A stretch of DNA of 10,522 bases from CAG-917 sp051883555 (GTDB lineage: Bacteria > Bacillota > Clostridia > Christensenellales > CAG-917), in assembly GCA_051883555.1 (NCBI GenBank), contig JBJETY010000027.1, positions 1 to 10,522 on the forward strand. The letters are read 5' to 3'. The notes under the pieces were generated by a model. That model saw nothing but the letters and a program-made list of their open reading frames with translations. It was not told where the DNA came from and did not search any database. Below are positions 1 to 5,933 of the stretch, one piece after another. The first letter of the stretch is position 1. Each line of letters begins with the position of its first letter. The translations under genes were made by a program, and so were the position numbers.

Positions 1-1
1 T

Positions 2-115
2 AGTTATGTTAAGACAGATGAAGGCTACACCGACGGAGCTTTTGCAGTAGGAACGGAAATTCCTTACGGATATGGAGGTCGGGGAAGTGTGATAACCGTA
101 ACAAGTTATAACTAA
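2..115 (+). CDS. C-terminal end of an unidentified protein (5' part outside the window)
   Basis: An open frame runs in from the left edge and ends at TAA 113-115, giving 37 residues that finish in ...SVITVTSYN. The piece is rich in Gly, Tyr and Thr with alternating polar and hydrophobic residues, which would suit a beta-strand-rich C-terminus such as an extracellular or wall-associated domain. That is only an impression, and I do not recognise the family. It is taken as real because it stays open from the edge and a good terminator begins about 20 bases after the stop. The start codon and most of the protein lie upstream of the window. Confidence 0.6.
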   Translation, partial: SYVKTDEGYTDGAFAVGTEIPYGYGGRGSVITVTSYN

Positions 116-135
116 TTAAAGCTAACGCTTTAAAC

Positions 136-176
136 AAAAAAGAAAAAGTCGATTAAATCGGCTTTTTCTTTTTTTT
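136..176 (+). terminator. Rho-independent terminator of the leading partial gene
   Basis: A-rich left arm (136-153) pairs with right arm (157-174). The core AAAAAGTCGAT / ATCGGCTTTTT has one G-T pair and a TAA loop at 154-156, and the T-run reaches position 176. It sits just after the stop codon at 115. The A-run on the left arm could also let it work weakly on the other strand. Confidence 0.85.
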
Positions 177-300
177 GTGCGGAATGTATTTGTAAAACTT
201 TGATGGTTGTAACAAAACTTTTAGAGAGAGCAGTAGTTTTATAGCGTGAGACGTTTGCGGCGAATTTAAAGGAATGGTTGTAGCAAACTTTGATATACAA

Positions 301-466
301 TTGCAGTTTGTTTAATAAATATTTCAGTAAGATTTGTAGGACAGTTGCAGATGATTTAAGTGAAACTTGCAATAGGGTTTTGTATGAGTAGTTGCAGTAG
401 GAATTTGAAGAAACAGTTGCAGTTTGTTTAATAAATATTGCAATAAGTTTGTTAGGATTTTTGCAG
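301..466. repeat. Degenerate 50-base direct repeat with recurring TTGCAG
   Basis: Copy 1 is 301-350 and copy 2 is 417-466. They align without gaps at 42 of 50 positions, and the first 23 bases, starting TTGCAGTTTGTTTAATAAAT, are identical. Both copies begin and end with TTGCAG, and another TTGCAG lies between them at 392. A related pair, GGTTGTAACAAAACTTT and GGTTGTAGCAAACTTT, is found just upstream (about 203-290). The copies are too diverged and irregular to be CRISPR repeats. They look like a decayed intergenic repeat, or possibly part of a non-coding transcript ending at the 551-592 terminator. Confidence 0.6.
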
Positions 467-550
467 TATGGTTTTGTAAAATTTTGTCAGAGCGTGATTT
501 AAAACGCAAAACGCTGTATTTGGCAATAGCGATACGGAAAAGATTAGTTT

Positions 551-592
551 ACAAGCGTTTGAAATTTAAAATTTTCAACGCTCGTTTTTTTT
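551..592 (+). terminator. Rho-independent terminator with no obvious gene upstream
   Basis: Left arm AGCGTT(T)GAAA at 554-564 pairs with TTTCAACGCT at 573-582, with one bulged T at 560. A mismatch at 553/583 is followed by two more outer pairs, and eight T residues run from 585 to 592. The nearest upstream gene already has its own terminator at 136-176. This one therefore either backs it up or ends an unannotated transcript between about 180 and 550. Confidence 0.65.
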
Positions 593-870
593 AAATTTCT
601 TAATTGATATTAGCAACCTAAATTTACAATTTATAGTTTAATATTTACGGAATAAAGCGAGTAAATTTTTTACGCTTGCCAATTGCCGATTTTGATAGTT
701 TATCGTTTATTTTATTTGAAAATTGATTGTTTTGTAAATTGCTCATCTGCAATTTGTAATTGCCTATTTGCAATCTGCCTATTCTTATATTATTGCAACT
801 TATTTATTAAAACCTTTCAGCCAAAGTTTTTTTTAAGCGGTGCAAAGAGTTTTAAAGTTGTAACGTGCAC

Positions 871-900
871 TTGACTATAAATACTTAGTTGCTGTAAAAT
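871..900 (+). promoter_or_regulatory. Sigma-A type promoter ahead of the GC-rich leader
   Basis: TTGACT (871-876) and TAAAAT (895-900) are separated by 18 bases, and TG directly precedes the -10 box. The expected start of transcription is near 907, at the edge of the GC-rich foldable block, so the transcript would carry a leader of roughly 235 bases before the AEC gene at 1144. Confidence 0.55.
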
Positions 901-906
901 ATAAAC

Positions 907-1075
907 AATTTAGCAGCGGAAGGCGAGCTACTTTGTCGGAAGGGAGATTGCAGGCGGACGATTGCCTTAAAGCGGCATATGTCGATGCCTTGTCTGCCGT
1001 TACTTGCCGCAAGAGTTAAGCCTTATACGCACACAAAAATTAAACGCATAAAACGTATGCTAAGGTGCATACGTG
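907..1075 (+). ncRNA. Candidate structured RNA or 5' leader of the AEC transporter
   Basis: Bases 911-1010 contain 56 G or C out of 100, against 29 of 100 in 801-900. This is the kind of contrast structured RNAs show in A/T-rich genomes. Three nested helices can be drawn: GGCGAG 922-927 with CTTGCC 1003-1008, GGCGGAC 953-959 with GTCTGCC 992-998, and GGCAT 974-978 with ATGCC 985-989 (six-base loop). A separate hairpin follows, CGTATGC 1054-1060 with GCATACG 1067-1073. There is no U-run after any of them, so this looks more like a cis-acting leader than a terminated small RNA. I do not recognise a known riboswitch, T-box, 6S or SRP signature. Function is unknown, and the folding was done by eye. 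Confidence 0.4.
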
Positions 1076-1143
1076 TCGATAAATGAAAATTTGCATACCG
1101 TTTAATCACGTACGTTGATTTGTGATTTGTTACAGATGAAAAT

Positions 1144-2160
1144 ATGGACTTTGGACTTACTTCCGTAAACGTATTGCTGCTTGTAGCAATGGCGATACCC
1201 GGTTACATTTTAATTAAGACGAAGGTCGTCAAGCAAAATGCAATTAAATATTTTGCTAAGGTTTTACTTTACGTCAATCAACCGTTTTTAACGCTCAATT
1301 CGTTTCTTAGCGTTTCGTACACTCCTTCCATATTAAAAAATCTGGGCATTACCGCAGCGCTTTCTTTCGGCGTGCAGTTGGCGCTTATTTTATGTCTTGT
1401 GCTTATTTATCGTAGGGGATACAACAAACTTCCGCCTAAAAAACCGCAGGGGTTTTTGCAGACGAATATTGAAGATTTCAATTTTTCAAATTCTGAAGAG
1501 GCAGTTTTAAGAGGAAAGGGAATGAGAGTCCTTACAACCTGTTCGGTTTTCGGAAACGTCGGATTTTTAGGTATTCCCGTTGTAAAAGCGCTTTTGCCTG
1601 AATATCCTGAAGCGATAACGTATACCGCCGTTTTTATTGTGGCTATGAATTTGCTATGCTGGACGGTTGGCGCATATATTATTACGGGCGACAGAAAATA
1701 CGTTTCTTTAAAACGTGCAATTTTAAATCCGCCTACGCTTACTCTCGTCGTCGCTCTTCCTTTGTTTTTTACGGGTGTAAAGTTGCCCGACGCCGCATTG
1801 AAAGGCATCGGACTTCTGGCAGATATGACCACACCTATGTGTATGTTGATTCTCGGTATGAGATTTGCCGCCGCACCGTTAAAGGAACTTTTTACAAACG
1901 GATACGTTTATATTTCCGCATTAACCAAAACCGTTGTTTTTCCACTCGTAATGTTTGCGGTCTGCTATTTCTTACCCGTCGACCATACTTTGAAAGTAAC
2001 GCTGTTTATTTTGGCGGCAATGCCGTGTGCTTCGGTCAATCTTAATCTGTCCGAGATCTTCGGTGGAAATAAAAAGGTTGCGGCAAATACAATATTGCTT
2101 TCGACTTTGTTTTGCATCGTAACCGTTCCCGTTCTGATGCTGTTGACAAAATTTTTGTAA
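1144..2160 (+). CDS. AEC (auxin efflux carrier) family membrane transporter
   Basis: This 338-residue integral membrane protein belongs to the AEC family, whose bacterial members export or exchange organic anions such as malate. The substrate cannot be read from sequence. Hydrophobic segments lie at about 8-25, 38-58, 65-90, 135-152, 158-180, 198-212, 222-243, 255-277, 284-300 and 313-336, giving about ten spans with a polar loop at 91-130. Family-typical stretches are GNVGFLGIPVVKALLP (137-152), the NPP turn at 195-197, MTTPMCMLILGMRFA (228-242) and the proline break in AAMPCASVNLNLSEIFGGN (291-309). The ATG is chosen because the first membrane span begins immediately after it. The ribosome binding site is poor (only AGATGA nearby), which fits possible control through the structured leader. 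It stands alone; I see no clear terminator before the next promoter. Confidence 0.9.
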   Translation: MDFGLTSVNVLLLVAMAIPGYILIKTKVVKQNAIKYFAKVLLYVNQPFLTLNSFLSVSYTPSILKNLGITAALSFGVQLALILCLVLIYRRGYNKLPPKKPQGFLQTNIEDFNFSNSEEAVLRGKGMRVLTTCSVFGNVGFLGIPVVKALLPEYPEAITYTAVFIVAMNLLCWTVGAYIITGDRKYVSLKRAILNPPTLTLVVALPLFFTGVKLPDAALKGIGLLADMTTPMCMLILGMRFAAAPLKELFTNGYVYISALTKTVVFPLVMFAVCYFLPVDHTLKVTLFILAAMPCASVNLNLSEIFGGNKKVAANTILLSTLFCIVTVPVLMLLTKFL

Positions 2161-2185
2161 CGGCAAGGAAAATTTACAAAATTTG

Positions 2186-2214
2186 TTGAAAATTGGGTAG
2201 CAGTATGCTATAAT
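2186..2214 (+). promoter_or_regulatory. Near-consensus extended -10 promoter for the SPFH operon
   Basis: TTGAAA (2186-2191), a 17-base spacer and TATAAT (2209-2214), with TGC immediately before the -10 box (2206-2208). It lies in the 83-base gap between the AEC and SPFH genes. Transcription should begin near 2221, leaving a short leader with GGAGG at 2233-2237. This suggests strong housekeeping expression rather than a stress sigma factor. Confidence 0.85.
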
Positions 2215-2243
2215 CATTTTCAAGATATAATCGGAGGTCAAAA

Positions 2244-3395
2244 ATGGGCTTTTTGAAAAAACAATTACTGAAAGTTATCGAATGGAAAGATAACACTTCT
2301 TCAACAATAGTTTATCGTTATACGGTTGACGACAGATATGCTATAATGAAAGGGTCAAAACTTATCGTAAACGAATCGCAGGTTGCAATCTTTACTTCCA
2401 AAGGTCAGATTGCCGACGTTTTCGGTCCGGGTACGTATTCGCTCGACACAGGTATTATTCCTATCCTTTCTAAAATCTGCAACTGGAAATATGCTTTTGA
2501 AAATCCGAAAGAGGCTGACGTTTATTACGTAAACACAAAACAGTTTACGAATATTAAATTCGGAACTACCAATCCGATTATGATGAGAGACCCGGATTTC
2601 GGAGCTATAAGACTCAGAGGTTTCGGCAATTTCTCGTTCAGAGTTTCAGACGCAGCTTTGTTTATGCGCGAAATTTTCGGTACGCTTAAATCGTTCAGTA
2701 CTGCAGATATCGAAAATCACCTTAAAAACAGAATTCTTGCTACGTTGACCGACAGCATAGGCGAAAGCAAAATTCCTGCTCTCGACCTCTGTGCAAGTTA
2801 TCTCGAAATCGGCAACAAGACTAAAGAAATCGCTTCATCGACTTTTGCCGATATCGGTATCGAAATTACGCAGGTTACCATTCAGAATCTGTCTTTGCCG
2901 CCTGAAGTCGAAAAGGCTTTGGACGAACGTTCGACTATCGGTATTCTCGGCGACAAAATGGGCGAGTATCAGCAATACAATGCAACTAAGGCAATGCGCG
3001 ATATGGCGTCAAAGCCGAGCAGCGGCGGCGTTGCCGATATGGGAATGAATATGAGTGCGGGAATTGCTATGGGACAAATGATGGCTCAGCAATTCGGTTC
3101 GTTAAACCGTCAACCGCAACAACAGCAGCCTGCCCAAAGCGAGCCGAAAGTCGAAACTGATAAATGCAGCAAGTGCGGCGCACAAATCAGAAAGGGCGCA
3201 AAATTCTGCCCTGAATGCGGCGCAAAACAAGTGGCGGTAGGTATGATGGCATGTCCTAATTGCGGTGCCGAAATTAAGTCTACTGCAAAGTTCTGCCCTG
3301 AATGCGGACAAAAAGTGCAGAAGTGTTGTCCTAAATGCGGAGCTGAAGTAAAATCGGGTGCAAAATTCTGCCCTGAATGTGGAGAGAAACTTTGA
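2244..3395 (+). CDS. SPFH-domain protein with three C-terminal zinc ribbons (YdjI-like)
   Basis: A 383-residue protein. Residues 1-230 match the SPFH (band 7-like) family often annotated as 'virion core protein' or YdjI: IMKGSKLIVNESQVAIF (34-50), VFGPGTYSLDT (59-69), FGAIRLRGFGNFSFRV (119-134) and a final helix around PPEVEKALDERS (219-230). No membrane span is visible. A Met/Gly/Gln-rich linker (255-300) leads to three treble-Cys ribbons: C308/C311-C322/C325, C337/C340-C351/C354 and C362/C365-C376/C379, each ending in a FCPECG-type knuckle. In B. subtilis, YdjI is recruited to the membrane by partners in the ydjFGHI (PspA) operon and helps against membrane stress; a similar scaffold role here is inferred. 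GGAGG at 2233-2237 supports this ATG. The stop overlaps the next gene's start by four bases. Confidence 0.88.
   Translation: MGFLKKQLLKVIEWKDNTSSTIVYRYTVDDRYAIMKGSKLIVNESQVAIFTSKGQIADVFGPGTYSLDTGIIPILSKICNWKYAFENPKEADVYYVNTKQFTNIKFGTTNPIMMRDPDFGAIRLRGFGNFSFRVSDAALFMREIFGTLKSFSTADIENHLKNRILATLTDSIGESKIPALDLCASYLEIGNKTKEIASSTFADIGIEITQVTIQNLSLPPEVEKALDERSTIGILGDKMGEYQQYNATKAMRDMASKPSSGGVADMGMNMSAGIAMGQMMAQQFGSLNRQPQQQQPAQSEPKVETDKCSKCGAQIRKGAKFCPECGAKQVAVGMMACPNCGAEIKSTAKFCPECGQKVQKCCPKCGAEVKSGAKFCPECGEKL
3204..3379 (+). repeat. Three coding repeats of the zinc-ribbon knuckle
   Basis: The 14-base core TTCTGCCCTGAATG occurs at 3204, 3291 and 3366, spaced 87 and 75 bases apart, inside the three zinc ribbons of the SPFH gene. 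Identity at the DNA level points to fairly recent internal duplication, or selection for the same codons. The last copy contains the in-frame ATG at 3377 that can mislead start prediction for the next gene. Confidence 0.75.
3381..3394 (+). promoter_or_regulatory. Ribosome binding site that selects a TTG start
   Basis: GGAGAG at 3381-3386 is followed, five bases later, by TTG at 3392-3394, which overlaps the TGA (3393-3395) of the preceding gene as TTGA. The in-frame ATG at 3377 lies upstream of this site, has no ribosome binding site of its own and would add residues that only mirror the end of the previous gene. The TTG is therefore the likelier start, with translational coupling. Confidence 0.75.
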
Positions 3396-4453
3396 CGACA
3401 AGAGATAAATCTGAAGTAGTTAAATGCACTGCGTGCGGTGCGGATATGGTTTTCGATATCGCAAGCGGCAGACTCGTTTGCCCGTATTGCGGAAACGCTA
3501 ATGCCGTTGAGAGCAAAGCAACGCCATCCAGAGATTATTTCACTTTCAAAAACGAAGGTGCGGTAAGTTTTGAAGGCATTGTCGTTCGTTGTCCTAACTG
3601 CGACAGCGAAATGGAAATCGCCGATTTTTCAACGGCTACAAATTGTCCGTTTTGCGGAGCGTCCAACGTTCAGAAAACCGATACGCTTCCGGGACTTAAA
3701 CCTGACAGCCTTTTACCGTTTAAGGTGACTAAGGAAGAAGCTATCGAAATAGCCAAAAAAACCGTAAAAAAGAAATTCTTTGCACCGGGTAAACTTAAGA
3801 AAAGTTTCAACGCAGAGCATTTCAACGGCTTGTACACCCCGGTATTTTTGTTCGACGCAGGAAGTAAATCTTCTTATAACGGCCGTCTCGGCGAATATTA
3901 TTACGTGACCGTCGGCACGGGAGAAAACAAAAGAACGGAAAGACGAGTCAGATACATAAACATTTCCGGCAATTACGAACGCAATTTCAACAACGTGGCT
4001 GTTGAGGCTAGCTCGAATATCAATCAAGCGGAACTTAACAAACTTATGCCGTTTGACTATGACAATCAGGTTGCATACGACAGCAAGTACGTTGCCGGTA
4101 TGCAGGCGGAAAGATACAACACTTCGCTCGAAGAGTCTTTCAGCGTTGCTAAAAACGGTATGGACGGCATAATCAAGCAGGAAATTCTTGCAAAATATAA
4201 ATACGATTTTGTAGACTATATCAATATCGATTCGCTTTATAAACCCGTTCGATTCAGATATTCATTCGTTCCGTTATGGATTTGTGCGTATAAATATCGC
4301 AAAAAGAATTACAGACTGTTTGTCAATGCAAGAACGGGTAAGTCGTACGGCAAATTCCCGAAATCGTTCTTCAAAATATTATTCCTTATTTTGCTCGGTC
4401 TCGGCATTGTCGGCGCGCTAATTTACTTGTTTGTATTTTCTGGCGTAGTCTGA
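3392..4453 (+). CDS. Zinc-ribbon membrane-anchored protein (YdjG-like), partner of the SPFH protein
   Basis: Starting at TTG 3392 the product has 353 residues. Two N-terminal Cys4 ribbons are visible: C12/C15-C30/C33 (KCTACGADM...VCPYCGNAN) and C67/C70-C85/C88 (RCPNCDSEM...NCPFCGASN), of the TFIIB/PriA-like type. A mixed alpha/beta domain (about 95-320) includes LLPFKVTKEEAIEIAKK (107-123) and GLYTPVFLFDA (146-156). One strongly hydrophobic segment at about 325-348 lies just before the C-terminus, so the bulk would face the cytoplasm. This order matches B. subtilis YdjG, often mislabelled as a helicase or replication protein because of its ribbons. B. subtilis YdjG works with YdjH, YdjI and PspA. 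The four-base overlap with the SPFH gene supports a physical partnership. No terminator is obvious after it. Confidence 0.8.
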   Translation: MTTRDKSEVVKCTACGADMVFDIASGRLVCPYCGNANAVESKATPSRDYFTFKNEGAVSFEGIVVRCPNCDSEMEIADFSTATNCPFCGASNVQKTDTLPGLKPDSLLPFKVTKEEAIEIAKKTVKKKFFAPGKLKKSFNAEHFNGLYTPVFLFDAGSKSSYNGRLGEYYYVTVGTGENKRTERRVRYINISGNYERNFNNVAVEASSNINQAELNKLMPFDYDNQVAYDSKYVAGMQAERYNTSLEESFSVAKNGMDGIIKQEILAKYKYDFVDYINIDSLYKPVRFRYSFVPLWICAYKYRKKNYRLFVNARTGKSYGKFPKSFFKILFLILLGLGIVGALIYLFVFSGVV

Positions 4454-4520
4454 GATTAGCTTCGATGAATACGTGCGATTATAGCGTAAAACGCGGTATA
4501 TTTAGTCCGACAAGAAAGGT

Positions 4521-4526
4521 TATAAT
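4521..4526 (+). promoter_or_regulatory. Possible -10 box ahead of the DUF1858 operon
   Basis: TATAAT stands in the 182-base gap before the DUF1858 gene, but the place where a -35 box should lie (4498-4503, ATATTT) does not resemble TTGACA. A partly paired hairpin (GCGAT near 4563 with ATCGC near 4590) follows in the leader. Read-through from the SPFH operon is an alternative source of transcription. Confidence 0.25.
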
Positions 4527-4635
4527 ATAGACGCTTAATTAGTTTATAGGTAATTTAATAAGCGGCGATAAATATTATATTTATCTCATCGCTGTAAATA
4601 ATAATAAAAATAAGTTTTAAAAGGAGATATTATAT

Positions 4636-4836
4636 ATGGTAAAAAAGGATATGTTGATTGCTGACCTTCTTACGCTCGGCGACGCAGAAAAAATAGCCGA
4701 TACGCTTATGCAATTCGGTATGCACTGCTTAGGTTGCGCCATCGCACACAACGAAACGCTTGAAGAAGCAGCGGCAGTTCACGGCATCGATATCGACGAA
4801 CTTATCGACGCTTTAAATAAAGTAATAAACGAATAA
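4636..4836 (+). CDS. DUF1858 redox-disulfide domain protein
   Basis: A complete 66-residue single-domain protein of the DUF1858 family, also called the hybrid-cluster-protein-associated redox disulfide domain. The signature is FGMHCLGCAIAHNETLEEAA (27-46), with the paired cysteines C31 and C34 followed by two short helices. Family members are common in strict anaerobes, alone or attached to redox proteins. The CxxC is thought to act as a thiol/disulfide or metal site, and the exact role is unknown. AAGGAG at 4621-4626 supports the start. The stop codon overlaps the next gene's ribosome binding site, so it is co-transcribed with the HTH-cupin regulator. Confidence 0.88.
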   Translation: MVKKDMLIADLLTLGDAEKIADTLMQFGMHCLGCAIAHNETLEEAAAVHGIDIDELIDALNKVINE

Positions 4837-4847
4837 GGAAAACTATT

Positions 4848-5405
4848 ATGGCAGGAAACGTTGAAGATTATTCAAAAGTAGCGGCAAGGCTTGTCGAGCT
4901 TCGTACTTTTTCCGATTACACGACGGAGCAAATGGCTCAGATGCTTAATATTTCTACGGAAGAATACGAATCGTACGAAAATTGCAAAAAAGAAATGCCG
5001 ATAAATCTTATTTATAAATTTTCGAGTCTGTTAGGAACAGAACCTAAGTACGTGCTCGACGGCGTAATGCCTACAAAAGAGACGGCGGTTGTCGTTTATG
5101 ACGGCAAAGGCGTTTCGGTCAAAAGATACGACGGCTATTCCTTTACTTCGCTTGCGGCAGATTTTAAATGCAAATCGATGAACCCGATGTTGGTTACGAT
5201 TTCGCCTGCGGATTCGCCTGAACTTGTCGTTCACGGCGGACAGGAATTTAATTTCGTGCTTGAAGGCGAGTTGAGAGTTATCGTCGGTGAAAAAGATTAT
5301 TTCTTGAGAGCAGGAGATTCGATTTATTTTGATCCTTCGCTTCCGCATGCTCAGTTGGCTATGGGCGGAAAGGACGCAAAGTTTATCACGATAATCAACG
5401 AATAA
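4848..5405 (+). CDS. XRE-type HTH regulator with C-terminal cupin domain
   Basis: A 185-residue two-domain protein. Residues about 9-70 form an XRE helix-turn-helix (RLVELRTFSDYTTEQMAQML, then STEEYESYENCKKEMP). Residues about 110-183 form a small beta-barrel cupin with ELVVHGGQEFNFVLEGEL (125-142), AGDSIYFDPSLPHA (155-168) and a closing FITIINE. H129, E133 and H167 sit at usual cupin metal or ligand positions. Proteins of this build are transcriptional regulators whose cupin senses a small molecule. Start: AAGGA at 4835-4839 overlaps the TAA of the DUF1858 gene, 11 bases between the stop and this ATG, so the two are one operon. In other Clostridia I associate this type of regulator with a downstream acyl-CoA ligase-like gene (memory, not checked). 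Here the operon ends with this gene. Confidence 0.87.
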   Translation: MAGNVEDYSKVAARLVELRTFSDYTTEQMAQMLNISTEEYESYENCKKEMPINLIYKFSSLLGTEPKYVLDGVMPTKETAVVVYDGKGVSVKRYDGYSFTSLAADFKCKSMNPMLVTISPADSPELVVHGGQEFNFVLEGELRVIVGEKDYFLRAGDSIYFDPSLPHAQLAMGGKDAKFITIINE

Positions 5406-5423
5406 AAACAAGAACAAATAAGG

Positions 5424-5448
5424 CGCGTCGCTTAGCGACGCGTTTTTT
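5424..5448 (+). terminator. Strong rho-independent terminator
   Basis: Perfect eight-base stem CGCGTCGC (5424-5431) / GCGACGCG (5435-5442) with a TTA loop and six T residues (5443-5448), 18 bases after the HTH-cupin stop. It ends the DUF1858/HTH-cupin operon. Confidence 0.95.
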
Positions 5449-5459
5449 ATTTTAAAAAT

Positions 5460-5550
5460 AAACAAAGCAGACAAACAAAGCAGACAAACAAAGCAGTCGA
5501 ACAAAGCAATTGAACAAGGCAATTGAGAGAGCAATCGAACAAGACAAATT
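5460..5550. repeat. Decaying 13-base tandem repeat, about seven units
   Basis: The first two units (5460-5472 and 5473-5485) are identical (AAACAAAGCAGAC). A third differs at its end (AAACAAAGCAGTCG), followed by AACAAAGCAATTG, AACAAGGCAATTG, AGAGAGCAATCG and AACAAGACAAATT. The units lose identity steadily from left to right. It lies just downstream of a terminator, so it is probably neutral and possibly variable in copy number between strains. Confidence 0.8.
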
Positions 5551-5670
5551 AAATTTAAAAAGAAAACAAAAAGCTAATTAAAACAAATAAGATAAAAGAT
5601 ATTAAAAAGCTATCTTAAAAAAACCGAAACGTTTATCTGAACGCAGTTAACCGAATCGGTAAAATTGCTC

Positions 5671-5714
5671 GATATGATTGCAATAATAAAATTTTCGCTT
5701 GATATAATTGCAAT
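5671..5714. repeat. Short direct repeat GATATRATTGCAAT, 30 bases apart
   Basis: GATATGATTGCAAT (5671-5684) and GATATAATTGCAAT (5701-5714) differ at one base and begin exactly 30 bases apart, with a weaker relative (CGATATGGTTACGGAT) near 5743. They could be binding sites for a regulator of the downstream operon, or just part of the same TTGCAA-rich intergenic background seen at 300-800. Confidence 0.4.
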
Positions 5715-5810
5715 TCATAAATTACAAACAATTGATTGCATTCGATATGGTTACGGATAATTTGATTGTAAAAAATTTAATTGCATAGGCATTATTGCGG
5801 TCGATTGATG

Positions 5811-5837
5811 AAAAAACAACCGTCTTTAAAAACGGTT
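5811..5837 (-). terminator. Weak terminator-like hairpin on the reverse strand
   Basis: Read on the reverse strand, AACCGT pairs with ACGGTT around an eight-base loop and is followed by G and a run of six T (the A-run 5811-5816 on the + strand). No reverse-strand gene precedes it, so it may simply insulate against antisense transcription or be chance. Confidence 0.3.
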
Positions 5838-5905
5838 TACAGGCTAAAATTTTAAGATAGGATAAAAGCAAAAAAAACCAATAGTAGACAAAAGCCGTCA
5901 AAAAC

Positions 5906-5933
5906 TGTTCATATATTTTTTAAAAGCTATGAT
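5906..5933 (+). promoter_or_regulatory. Possible promoter of the AraM-like operon
   Basis: TATGAT (5928-5933) is a good -10 box. The matching -35 position, TGTTCA (5906-5911) 16 bases upstream, is poor, which would suit a regulated promoter. GAGGT at 5955-5959 provides the ribosome binding site for the ATG at 5966. Confidence 0.4.

Larger units (their letters stand above)
177..1143. other. Long gene-free stretch between the first partial gene and the AEC transporter
   Basis: No convincing protein gene is seen in about 970 bases. Short open frames exist on both strands (for example 683-874 +, 130-372 - and 324-509 -), but they are low-complexity (Phe/Leu/Lys/Asn/Ile), lack ribosome binding sites and follow the A/T bias. 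The stretch holds a degenerate repeat with recurring TTGCAG (301-466), a terminator without a gene (551-592), a TTGC-rich A/T tract (about 670-800), a promoter (871-900) and a GC-rich foldable block (907-1075). The last two are listed separately. Confidence 0.7.

Noticed and set aside
301..466. Possible CRISPR array because of recurring TTGCAG
   Set aside because: Only two long copies, 84% identical, with irregular spacing (44, 47, 25, 44 bases between TTGCAG words) and no cas genes.
683..874. 63-codon open frame rich in Phe, Leu, Ile and Cys
   Set aside because: Low-complexity A/T-rich translation with repeated TTGC words and no ribosome binding site; it overlaps the promoter region of the AEC leader.
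930..960. SRP RNA-like words (CGGAAGG, TTGCAGG)
   Set aside because: The conserved SRP domain IV order and its internal loops cannot be built; the match is limited to short words.
979..1086. 35-codon open frame starting ATG 979 within the GC-rich leader (basic, Cys-containing)
   Set aside because: No ribosome binding site, all three helices would overlap it, and a second frame is also open through the block, so openness reflects GC content rather than coding.
1407..1832. 141-codon reverse-strand open frame inside the AEC gene
   Set aside because: Shadow of a clearly recognisable transporter gene; no ribosome binding site and no family resemblance.
3102..3401. Reverse-strand open frame over the zinc-ribbon repeats
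   Set aside because: Its repetitive Ala/Phe/Arg/Leu composition is just the complement of the Cys-ribbon repeats.
3377..4453. YdjG-like protein as a helicase or replication-restart protein
   Set aside because: Only the small zinc ribbons resemble PriA; there are no Walker or helicase motifs, and a C-terminal membrane span plus an SPFH neighbour fit the YdjG role better.
5031..5534. 167-codon reverse-strand open frame
   Set aside because: It lies mostly antisense to the HTH-cupin gene, runs through a terminator and a tandem repeat, and has no plausible domain.
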